A stretch of DNA of 12,052 nt, from the NCBI GenBank assembly GCA_900554535.1, contig USIA01000042.1, positions 1 through 12,052 of the forward strand, written 5' to 3'. Origin of the DNA: an uncultured Oscillospiraceae bacterium (GTDB taxonomy: Bacteria > Bacillota > Clostridia > Oscillospirales > Acutalibacteraceae). The notes beneath the pieces are model-generated. The model was given only the letters and a program-made list of their open reading frames with translations. It did not search any database and was not told where the DNA came from. This document shows, piece by piece, positions 6,656 through 12,052 of this stretch. The translations under genes and the position numbers were made by a program. The first letter of the stretch is position 1, and every line of letters begins with the position of its first letter.

Positions 6656-7971
6656 TCCTGCGACATGGTTTCATCCATTTTATTCAATGCCTCTTCCGGG
6701 GTATAGGTTCCCTGAAGCACACCAAAGATGCCGTTATATAATTCTGTCTGGACTGCCGAGCTCAGCGTCTGGTCTGGTGCTGCCTTCGGGCTCTTCCATC
6801 CATCCGCCAATGCTGTCAGCATGGCATTCATCGCATACTGGGTGTCCTCTGCTTTGACATCGGAATAATTTGTCGCGGGGAAAATAGAGCCCTTATAGGA
6901 AATCTCGGCAGCTTCTTGACTGTAGTAGAAATTCAGGAACGTATAAACTGCTTCCTTCATGGTATCGTTCTCTGCCACATCCGCCTTGACGACAATGGGG
7001 GCAGACGGAACTTTCATCGCTACATTCTGCTCATAGCTGCTGTCCTTGAATACCGGGCCCCACCAGAAGCCTACTTTGTCTTTCAGATTCTTATCAAACT
7101 CTGCGCAATCCCATTGGCCTGTTCCAAACATGGCGGCTTTTCCATCATCGAACTGCTGTTTTGCATCGAAGTACTCAATCGTAGCCATATTCTCCGGGAA
7201 CGCCTGCGCGTCCTTCAGGCCTTTCATCTTATCAAAGCAGGCGAGCATATCTGCATTATTGAATTTTTTCTCGCCTTTCTCGATCGCATCAATATTTTGC
7301 GACCAGCCATATCTTTCAAGGAATTCGTTAAATGCCCACATGGTATAGCCGCTATTCTTGCTGCCGATTGCAATCGGCGTCACGCCTGAAGCCTTCAGCT
7401 TCTTGATCATTTCCACGAATTCGTCATAAGTCGTTTGATTGGTGGGATAAGAAACGCCCGCCGCATCAAACAGATCTTTGTTGTAGAAAAATCCCTGCAC
7501 ATTGCACTGATAGGGCAAACCATACTGGATATCCCCGTTATTAAAGGCTGTCTCCATTCCGCCCAATGCATTCTTGATATCTTGATTCGAACTCAGATAA
7601 TCGGACAGATCCATTAAGGTTCCTGCATCCGCATATTCGGGCGCTTCCGAAGAGTTCAACCAGAAAATTTCGGGAAGTGTTCCATCCGAAGCCTCAAGCT
7701 TCATATTTTTTGAATGCGACTCTGTATCGGCCGCTTCAAACTGCACCTCATATTGACCTTCATACTTTTTGTTAAAAGCTTCTACGATGCTGTTCGTTAC
7801 CGGTTCCTGCTTTTCAGGGTTGGCAACATGGATCCCAAATTTGATAATGGTTTCCCCATTTTCAGTCTTGGACGCCTCACTGCTTCCGCTTCCGCCGCAT
7901 CCCGCCAGTACCCCGCCGGCCATTGCGACTACCAGCCCAGCCGATACGACTTTCGCTATGTTCCTTTTCAT
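6652..7971 (-). CDS. Extracellular sugar-binding lipoprotein of the CUT1 ABC importer
   Basis: Captures the sugar outside the membrane and delivers it to the permease pair. The 439-residue precursor starts MKRNIAKVV, has a hydrophobic signal to about residue 20, and a lipobox LAGC with Cys25 as the lipid anchor, followed by a Gly/Ser/Glu linker. The rest has the usual cluster-1 binding-protein pattern: IIKFGIHVANPEK near the N-terminus, the DLSDYLSSN segment, YGLPYQCNVQGFFYNKDLF, and DGKAAMFGTGQWD around the hinge. AAGGAGG eight bases before ATG 7971 supports the start. It is the first gene of the operon and the one closest to the LacI operators. Aromatic residues that would line the sugar pocket (for example WWGP, GQWD) are present, but the ligand cannot be deduced. 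Confidence 0.94.
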   Translation of the reverse strand: MKRNIAKVVSAGLVVAMAGGVLAGCGGSGSSEASKTENGETIIKFGIHVANPEKQEPVTNSIVEAFNKKYEGQYEVQFEAADTESHSKNMKLEASDGTLPEIFWLNSSEAPEYADAGTLMDLSDYLSSNQDIKNALGGMETAFNNGDIQYGLPYQCNVQGFFYNKDLFDAAGVSYPTNQTTYDEFVEMIKKLKASGVTPIAIGSKNSGYTMWAFNEFLERYGWSQNIDAIEKGEKKFNNADMLACFDKMKGLKDAQAFPENMATIEYFDAKQQFDDGKAAMFGTGQWDCAEFDKNLKDKVGFWWGPVFKDSSYEQNVAMKVPSAPIVVKADVAENDTMKEAVYTFLNFYYSQEAAEISYKGSIFPATNYSDVKAEDTQYAMNAMLTALADGWKSPKAAPDQTLSSAVQTELYNGIFGVLQGTYTPEEALNKMDETMSQE

Positions 7972-7989
7972 AAAACGTACCTCCTTGTA

Positions 7990-8041
7990 TTTTATGGAAC
8001 GGGTTCCACATTTGTAAAAATAAAATCCCCAGTTCTTGGAT
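7990..8041. repeat. Operator-bearing direct repeat, copy A
   Basis: Paired with copy B exactly 94 bases away. The first 25 bases of the two copies, containing the operator, are identical. The remainder is similar (AAAATAAA, then CCCAG, then TTGGAT in the same order). This looks like a local duplication of a promoter-operator segment that has since decayed. Confidence 0.75.
7995..8008. promoter_or_regulatory. LacI-family operator O1 (gene-proximal)
   Basis: TGGAACGGGTTCCA, a palindrome with 6-bp arms and two central bases, in the style of LacI/GalR-family sites. It lies 23 bases before the binding-protein start codon and is identical to the copy at 8089-8102. The LacI-family gene just upstream is the obvious candidate to bind it. 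Confidence 0.8.
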
Positions 8042-8054
8042 AGAACGGGTTTCT
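8041..8054. promoter_or_regulatory. Imperfect third operator
   Basis: TAGAACGGGTTTCT matches 11 of 14 bases of the two perfect sites. Its centre is 46 bases from one and 48 bases from the other, so the three sites are almost evenly spaced. It may be an auxiliary site or a decayed copy. Confidence 0.45.
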
Positions 8055-8083
8055 CTCGCTGCGGAAATGAAAAGCTTTCGTTG

Positions 8084-8135
8084 TTTTATGGAACGGGTTC
8101 CACATTTGACCAAAAAATAAAGCCCAGCTTTGGAT
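8084..8135. repeat. Operator-bearing direct repeat, copy B
   Basis: Second copy of the repeat described at 7990-8041. The first 25 bases match copy A exactly, and the rest matches with a few changes and compensating small indels. Confidence 0.75.
8089..8102. promoter_or_regulatory. LacI-family operator O2
   Basis: TGGAACGGGTTCCA, identical to O1. It lies roughly 107 bases downstream of the predicted transcription start, within the operon leader, so a bound repressor would act as a roadblock or through looping with O1. Confidence 0.8.
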
Positions 8136-8208
8136 TTCCTACTTGAACGAACACGAAAGATACCTTTGTCGGCACATTAATATCTTTCAGCCTGCTTTCA
8201 CTACAGCA

Positions 8209-8237
8209 ATTATATCAATCTTATCTCTCTGTGTCAA
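8209..8237 (-). promoter_or_regulatory. Consensus sigma-A promoter of the fructoside operon
   Basis: On the minus strand TTGACA (8232-8237) and TATAAT (8209-8214) are separated by exactly 17 bases, a full match to both consensus hexamers. Transcription should start near 8202, giving a leader of about 230 bases that contains all three operators. Confidence 0.88.
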
Positions 8238-8260
8238 TATAATTTGGTGAAAATTATATT
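8236..8260. promoter_or_regulatory. AT-rich perfect dyad abutting the -35 box
   Basis: AATATAATTT, loop GGTGA, AAATTATATT: ten perfectly paired bases each side. It touches the -35 hexamer of the operon promoter, where an activator or an UP element would act. It could also be a weak end for the regulator transcript. Confidence 0.4.
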
Positions 8261-8262
8261 TT

Positions 8263-8285
8263 CGACAATTTCCACAATTTTGTCG
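8263..8285. promoter_or_regulatory. Second dyad upstream of the operon promoter
   Basis: A 23-base imperfect palindrome with arms CGACAA and TTGTCG, two bases upstream of the AT-rich dyad. There is no T-run on either side, so a terminator role is doubtful. A protein-binding site is possible. Confidence 0.3.
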
Positions 8286-8333
8286 TGTTTTTTTCTACAG
8301 CCGCTCCATGTTTCTGGGCATTTTTTACAGAGC

Positions 8334-9308
8334 TCAAACACTTTTCCCTTTCACAAGGTGGACATCCACGATCTGATGCCTTTCATATTTTTTCCCCTCA
8401 ATGATGTTCAAAATCGTATTGGCGCATCGTTGAGCCAACTCTTGAATATTCTGTGCGATCGATGTAAGGGGTGGATCTGTCATGTAAATCGCATCCACCG
8501 CGTCATATCCCATAATCTTGACATCCTCAGGAATCCGATAGCCCTTCTGTTTTAAAATATTCATGCAGGCTATCGCCGGAATATCCGCCGTAAACACGCC
8601 GTCGATTCCCTGATATCTGTCCATTTCCTCCCTCATATATTCTCTGTAGTAAGCATGAGAAAACAAGTTCCAATTGGTTTCCACGGTTGTGACACGAACT
8701 CCATTTTCTTTACAAATCGCTTCAAACACAATATGCCGCTGGTTGGATGGCGTTGTCACCTTGGAAGATGGCGTAAACTGCAGAATATTTTTACAGCCTG
8801 CTTTTATCATCGCCTCCGCGGCCAGTCTTCCGCCCTTTTTATGATCTGAGTGCACCAGCGGAATCTGGCCTTTGAAATCCTTATCCATTGCCAGGATCGG
8901 CCGATTGATTCTCAGATAGTCATCACTGTGCAGTGTATGGGCTGCTACGATGATGCCGTCAACTACATTTCGCTCCAGCATCCCCAGGAATTCTTTCTCA
9001 CGGTTGCTGACGCCGATCGTATTGCAAACCATGGTTTTATAATGGCGTTCATAAAGATTGATTTCAATGTATTTGGTCAATTTTGAGAAAAACGGATTTT
9101 CCAGATCGGGAACAATCACCCCAATAATTCCGGACCGGTTCCGATATAGATTCCTCGCCAGCTCATTGGGCTGATAATCCAGTCTTTGAATGGCCTTCTC
9201 AATCCTGGCTCTGCTTTTTTCTGACACATAACCGCTGCCATTCAGATAACGGGATACGGTTCCGACCCCGACATGCGCTTCTTTCGCAACATCTCTGATC
9301 CCTGCCAT
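8334..9308 (-). CDS. LacI-family transcriptional regulator
   Basis: Sugar-responsive DNA-binding protein, 324 residues from the chosen start. The N-terminal helix-turn-helix reads GIRDVAKEAHVGVGTVSRYLNG (about 3-24, split here only as a landmark), followed by the hinge helix around PNELARNL (47-54). A periplasmic-binding-protein-like effector domain follows, with IIGVIVPDLENPFF, VDGIIVAAH, the DGVFTADIPAI segment, and KIMGYDAVDAIYMTDPPLTSI near the end. ATG 9308 is preferred: GGAGG lies seven bases upstream and the protein begins MAGIRDVAKEA. The ATG immediately before it (9311) is an alternative. It has its own promoter and lies upstream of, and in the same direction as, the operon it most likely represses through the TGGAAC operators. 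The inducer is unknown, presumably the imported sugar or a product such as inulobiose or fructose. Confidence 0.93.
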   Translation of the reverse strand: MAGIRDVAKEAHVGVGTVSRYLNGSGYVSEKSRARIEKAIQRLDYQPNELARNLYRNRSGIIGVIVPDLENPFFSKLTKYIEINLYERHYKTMVCNTIGVSNREKEFLGMLERNVVDGIIVAAHTLHSDDYLRINRPILAMDKDFKGQIPLVHSDHKKGGRLAAEAMIKAGCKNILQFTPSSKVTTPSNQRHIVFEAICKENGVRVTTVETNWNLFSHAYYREYMREEMDRYQGIDGVFTADIPAIACMNILKQKGYRIPEDVKIMGYDAVDAIYMTDPPLTSIAQNIQELAQRCANTILNIIEGKKYERHQIVDVHLVKGKSV

Positions 9309-9342
9309 CATTTCTCCTCCGTTTCCGATTGATTCTACAGCC

Positions 9343-9371
9343 ATTATACTCGAATTAAATTCTTTCCACAA
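9343..9371 (-). promoter_or_regulatory. Promoter of the LacI-family gene
   Basis: TTGTGG (9366-9371) and TATAAT (9343-9348) with a 17-base spacer on the minus strand, about 35 bases before the start codon. The spacer contains the small palindrome GAATTTAATTC. None of the TGGAAC operators is present here, so there is no visible sign of autoregulation by that site. Confidence 0.7.
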
Positions 9372-9437
9372 TAAAAATTCTTCAGGAGCAAGTCTAGCAA
9401 GGGTCCTTACTTCCCTGCTTATCGGCCAAACATGCGA

Positions 9438-9486
9438 AAAAAGCGCCGCGCACCCTTTCTTTTGAAACAGGCACGCGGCACTTTTT
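9438..9486. terminator. Bidirectional terminator between the alpha-glucosidase gene and the regulator gene
   Basis: A 17-base stem (9438-9454 with 9470-9486) with three G-U pairs and flanking A and T runs. Read on the minus strand it ends in TTTTTT after GGTGCGCGGCGC, as expected for the end of the alpha-glucosidase transcript. Read on the plus strand it ends in CTTTTTC. It isolates the operon and its regulator from the genes to the right. Confidence 0.85.
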
Positions 9487-9536
9487 CTTTACGATTTCTT
9501 TTCTTAATTATAAAATCTTATTATAAAAATTGTAGG

Positions 9537-11192
9537 TCAGTCTTGCGCCAGGTAAATTCGCGCCTCATAGGGCTGCATCCTATCCCCGGGCGCCTCACTG
9601 TAGTTGCCCAAAAGCAGCTGCGCCTTTGCAAACCGCTGCGGCACCGCGTAGGGAACCTGCTGGCTTGTAAAATTGCAGCAGACCAGCAGCGCCTGCTTGC
9701 CGTCGTCGCGCGTGTAACAGAACAGCGCCTCCGGCGTTTCCAGGAGTGTATAGTCGCCGTCCGTCACCACGGGCAGCGTGTGGCGCAGCGCAATCAGCTT
9801 CTGGTAATGGTAAAAGATAGAATTCGGATCCGCCAGCGCCGCCTGCGCGTTGATGGTCGTATAATTCGGGTTCACGGCAATCCACGGCGTGCCCGTTGTA
9901 AAGCCCGCATTGGCGGAAGCATCCCACTGCATCGGCGTGCGCGCGTTGTCACGGCTCGCCTTACGGATGTAGCGCATCATCTCGTCGGGGGTAAACTGCT
10001 TTTTCTCGTCGACAAACTCGTGGTAGGCGTTGACGGCCTCGATATCGCGGCATTCACTGAGCGACTGGAACGGATAATTCGTCATGCCGAGTTCCTCGCC
10101 CTGATAGATGTACGGCGTGCCCTGGAGCATGTGCAGGCAGGTGGCCAGCATCTTGGCCGAATGGACGCGGTTTTCCTCGGTGGAGTCGTCGCCAAAGCGC
10201 GAGACGCAGCGCGGCTGGTCGTGGTTGTCCCAAAACAGGCTGTTCCAGGCCGATCCGCGCAGGCCCAGCTGCCACTTCGTGAGGTTTTCCTTAATATAAG
10301 AGAGCTGCGGCTTGCGGTCGTTCCATTTGCCGGTTTCATTGCCGTCGGCGTCCATCAGCTCAAACTGGAACACCATATTCAACTCTTTGCCGTCGCTGCG
10401 GGCATACTTTTTCGCCTCTTCGACCGTCACGCCGGGGCACTCGCCGACAGTCATCAGGTCGTAGTGTGAGAGCACGCGGCGGTTCATCTCCTGCAGGTAC
10501 TCGTGCTCGTGCGGGCCGTTTGCGGCGCCCACCTCGCGGCCCTTCTCAGACGGCTGGAAAAATTCCGGTGCCTTGGAAATCAGGCTGATGACGTCCATGC
10601 GGAACCCGTCGATGCCCTTTTTGCACCACCAGTCCATCATGTCGAACACTGCGTCGCGCACCTTCGGGTTATCCCAATTTAAATCCGGCTGCTTTTTGCT
10701 GAAAAGGTGCAGGTAATATTGCCCGGTCGTCTCGTCATACTGCCACGCGCTGCCGGAAAAGCAGCTCTCCACCTGCGTGGGCTCGTGGCCGTCGACGGGG
10801 TCGCGCCAGATATAGTAGTCGCGATAGGGGTTTTCGCGGCTAGATCGGCTCTCAATAAACCACGGATGCTCGTCGCTGGTGTGGTTGACAACGAGGTCCA
10901 TCACAATTTTCAGGCCGCGCGCATGCGCTTCCCGCAACAGCCTGTCAAAGTCATCCATGGTTCCGAATTCCCGCATAATGGCGCGGTAGTCGCTGATGTC
11001 GTAGCCGTTGTCATCATTGGGGCTCTGATAAACAGGGCTCAGCCACAACACATCCACGCCAAGCTTTGCCAGATAGTCCAGCCGCGACGTGATGCCGTTA
11101 AGGTCGCCGATTCCGTCGCCGTTGGAATCCATAAAACTGCGCGGGTAGATCTGATATACAACGCTGGTTTTCCACCAATTCGTCTGCTGCAT
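9537..11192 (-). CDS. malL: GH13 oligo-1,6-glucosidase / alpha-glucosidase
   Basis: Cytoplasmic retaining alpha-glucosidase that trims isomaltose-type and related oligosaccharides, often also sucrose. With start ATG 11192 it has 551 residues, normal for the subfamily. GH13 motifs are complete: DLVVNHTS (region I), DGFRMDV with nucleophile Asp200, TVGECPG with acid/base Glu251, FWDNHDQPR with Asp325, and QPDLNW (region V). The residue after the nucleophile is Val201, which in this subfamily goes with alpha-1,6 preference rather than maltase activity. GGCGG nine bases before ATG 11192 favours that start. ATG 11201, three codons earlier, is possible. It has its own promoter and terminator, so it is not part of the fructoside operon, and its codons are richer in G and C. 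Confidence 0.93.
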   Translation of the reverse strand: MQQTNWWKTSVVYQIYPRSFMDSNGDGIGDLNGITSRLDYLAKLGVDVLWLSPVYQSPNDDNGYDISDYRAIMREFGTMDDFDRLLREAHARGLKIVMDLVVNHTSDEHPWFIESRSSRENPYRDYYIWRDPVDGHEPTQVESCFSGSAWQYDETTGQYYLHLFSKKQPDLNWDNPKVRDAVFDMMDWWCKKGIDGFRMDVISLISKAPEFFQPSEKGREVGAANGPHEHEYLQEMNRRVLSHYDLMTVGECPGVTVEEAKKYARSDGKELNMVFQFELMDADGNETGKWNDRKPQLSYIKENLTKWQLGLRGSAWNSLFWDNHDQPRCVSRFGDDSTEENRVHSAKMLATCLHMLQGTPYIYQGEELGMTNYPFQSLSECRDIEAVNAYHEFVDEKKQFTPDEMMRYIRKASRDNARTPMQWDASANAGFTTGTPWIAVNPNYTTINAQAALADPNSIFYHYQKLIALRHTLPVVTDGDYTLLETPEALFCYTRDDGKQALLVCCNFTSQQVPYAVPQRFAKAQLLLGNYSEAPGDRMQPYEARIYLAQD

Positions 11193-11239
11193 GTGAGTCA
11201 TCCGCCTTTCCGAAATCTTGTATTTGCGATTACACGTTC

Positions 11240-11268
11240 AGTATAAAGACGTTTAACATGAAACGCAA
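11240..11268 (-). promoter_or_regulatory. Promoter of the alpha-glucosidase gene with an internal dyad
   Basis: TTGCGT (11263-11268) and TATACT (11240-11245) with a 17-base spacer on the minus strand. The spacer and -35 contain CGTTTAACATGAAACG (11250-11265), whose outer five bases on each side are inverted repeats. This is a likely operator for a repressor not encoded in the window. Confidence 0.65.
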
Positions 11269-11347
11269 TGCGGAAATTCGCCAAATCTTTAGGCAATTCT
11301 CGCATCTGCTTGCACGGATTGTTGGTTTTTACGTTTTACGTCGCACG

Positions 11348-11400
11348 CAAAAAAACCGTCTGTTCCCACCGGAAACCCCAAGTGGAAACGGACGGCTTTT
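11348..11400. terminator. Terminator of the DUF378 gene, probably bidirectional
   Basis: A 14-base stem, CCGTCTGTTCCCAC (11356-11369) with GTGGAAACGGACGG (11382-11395), with G-U pairs when read on the minus strand. It is followed on that strand by seven T. On the plus strand it is followed by CTTTT. It lies about 20 bases after the small membrane protein gene ends. Confidence 0.85.
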
Positions 11401-11419
11401 CAAATCATAGATATTGTGT

Positions 11420-11635
11420 TCAGGCAGTCACCTCTGCACGGCGCGAAACGATGCGCTCACACAAAATGTGAATGCACCACAAAGCCGCCAGGCCGACGAT
11501 CACGTACACAATCCGTGCGCCGGCGGTTGCCGCGCCGCCAAAAATCCAGGCGACGAGGTCAAACTGAAACAGCCCGATCAGGCCCCAGTTGATACCGCCG
11601 ATGATGGCGATCACGAGTGCAATTTTGTCCATCAT
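11420..11635 (-). CDS. DUF378 family small membrane protein
   Basis: A 71-residue protein with two hydrophobic segments (about 5-35 and 40-60) and the family hallmark GGINWGLIGLFQFDLVAWIFGG, shown here as a landmark only up to GGINWGLIGLF. Function of the family is unknown. AGGAGG nine bases before the first of two tandem ATG codons gives the start at 11635. The ribosome binding site lies in a perfect small hairpin (11646-11659). The gene stands alone between proB, which diverges from it, and a strong terminator. Confidence 0.88.
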   Translation of the reverse strand: MMDKIALVIAIIGGINWGLIGLFQFDLVAWIFGGAATAGARIVYVIVGLAALWCIHILCERIVSRRAEVTA

Positions 11636-11645
11636 GCGAAGATCC

Positions 11646-11659
11646 CTCCTTTTTAGGAG
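11646..11659 (-). promoter_or_regulatory. Hairpin that includes the DUF378 ribosome binding site
   Basis: On the transcript CTCCT, AAAA, AGGAG pairs five bases exactly, and the second arm is the Shine-Dalgarno sequence of the small membrane protein gene. A stem this short is marginal, but it could lower or condition translation. Confidence 0.35.
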
Positions 11660-11730
11660 TAGTGTGCCCCGCGCGGCGCTGTTTTATTTCGTCTGAGGCT
11701 GGAAATTCGCCACAACACGGTGAAAAAGTA

Positions 11731-11739
11731 TGGTATAAT
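11731..11739 (+). promoter_or_regulatory. Extended -10 promoter for proB
   Basis: TGGTATAAT is a TGnTATAAT extended -10 element about 100 bases before the proB start. No good -35 is visible at 17 bases, which fits an extended -10 promoter. The leader that follows contains some GC-rich pairing and a 14-base AT palindrome (11804-11817). Confidence 0.55.
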
Positions 11740-11840
11740 AAAGGCAAATTCTGAAAATGCCGCCAGCTCTCCCGATCAAACGGCCGGCTGTACGGCTTGG
11801 CAAAATTTTTAAAAATTGAATAGAGAGGAAATCATTCGTT

Positions 11841-12052
11841 ATGTCATTCATCACACAAGCAAAGCGCGTTGTCGTCAAGGTGGGCACCAGCACGCTGACC
11901 TATGAAAACGGCAGGCTGAACCTGCGGCGGTTTGAGCAACTGTGCAAAGTCCTGTGCGGGCTGCAAAACGCCGGGCGGGAAGTTGTGCTGGTCACGAGCG
12001 GCGCGATGGGCGTCGGCCGCGGAAAGCTGGGCTTGGGCGCGCATCCGGAGCA
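11841..12052 (+). CDS. proB: Glutamate 5-kinase, N-terminal part (cut by the window end)
   Basis: First enzyme of proline synthesis, phosphorylating glutamate to glutamyl 5-phosphate in the cytoplasm. The 70 visible residues match the amino-acid kinase start: RVVVKVGTSTL with the phosphate-binding KVGTS, then VVLVTSGAMGVG, the conserved TSGA loop. AGAGG at 11824-11828 lies 12 bases before ATG 11841. The gene continues beyond 12052, where proA commonly follows. It is preceded by an extended -10 promoter. Confidence 0.93.
   Translation, partial: MSFITQAKRVVVKVGTSTLTYENGRLNLRRFEQLCKVLCGLQNAGREVVLVTSGAMGVGRGKLGLGAHPE

Noticed and set aside
7989..8018. A promoter-like pair TTTACA-18-TAAAAT with operator O1 in the spacer.
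   Set aside because: The start site would fall at about 7982, inside the Shine-Dalgarno sequence of the binding-protein gene, leaving almost no leader. The consensus promoter at 8209-8237 is far better.
8068..8081. Possible CcpA cre site (TGAAAAGCTTTCGT).
   Set aside because: The central CG required in cre sites is GC here, and the last bases do not match. It is a chance AAAGCTTT palindrome as far as I can tell.
8244..8333. Terminator for the LacI-family gene.
   Set aside because: The dyads here lack a T-run in the right place and are better placed as regulatory sites. Read-through into the operon remains possible.
9432..10469. Long plus-strand open frame opposite the alpha-glucosidase gene.
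   Set aside because: Arg/Val/Leu-rich translation typical of the antisense of a GC-rich gene. It begins within the terminator and has no family features.
11740..11840. Riboswitch or T-box in the proB leader.
   Set aside because: Only about 95 bases with weak GC-rich pairing and an AT palindrome. No T-box or known riboswitch core is recognisable.
1..12052. CRISPR array, tRNA, rRNA or transposase genes.
   Set aside because: No regularly spaced repeats, cloverleaf sequences, rRNA segments or transposase motifs were seen on either strand.

Overview
The window looks like a contig end from an anaerobic gut-type Clostridia genome (Bacillota, moderate GC). The evidence is a pyruvate formate-lyase activase, strong AGGAGG ribosome binding sites, sigma-A promoters close to TTGACA-17-TATAAT, a LacI-controlled CUT1 sugar ABC importer, and Gram-positive style hairpin terminators. 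I cannot name the species.

Layout. Bases 1-549 hold the 3' part of pflA (+), which begins in a low-quality 16-G run, followed by a strong terminator at 555-600. From 621 to about 8290 lies a six-gene operon on the minus strand. In transcription order it encodes a lipoprotein solute-binding protein (6652-7971), two CUT1 permeases (5470-6351 and 4643-5473), a GH172 (formerly DUF2961) glycosidase (3269-4612), a GH32 beta-fructosidase (1759-3246) and a PfkB-type fructokinase (748-1731). Its control region (7972-8333) has a perfect consensus promoter, two exact LacI-type operators plus a weaker third one inside the 5' leader, and two dyads upstream of the -35. The LacI-family regulator gene (8334-9308) lies upstream on the same strand with its own promoter. 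A bidirectional terminator (9438-9486) separates it from a GH13 oligo-1,6-glucosidase gene (9537-11192, minus), which has its own promoter. Next come another terminator, a 71-residue DUF378 membrane protein gene (11420-11635, minus) and the 5' end of proB (11841 onward, plus).

How the genes fit together. The importer brings in an unphosphorylated fructose-containing oligosaccharide. GH172 and GH32, neither with a signal peptide, cut it in the cytoplasm, and fructokinase phosphorylates the released fructose. The GH172 protein keeps the catalytic pair (Glu270, Glu291) that I recall from the characterised difructose dianhydride I hydrolase of Bifidobacterium dentium. The order GH172 to GH32 to fructokinase matches a route from difructose dianhydride I to inulobiose to fructose to fructose phosphate. 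I therefore propose a complete import-and-degradation operon for difructose dianhydrides (caramel or inulin-derived sugars), rather than a plain sucrose operon. This is the most interesting point in the window and is an inference from gene content.

Smaller points of interest are a structured roughly 260-bp intercistronic element between the binding protein and permease genes, an imperfect 52-bp duplication carrying the operators, and a GC difference between this operon and the flanking housekeeping-type genes.
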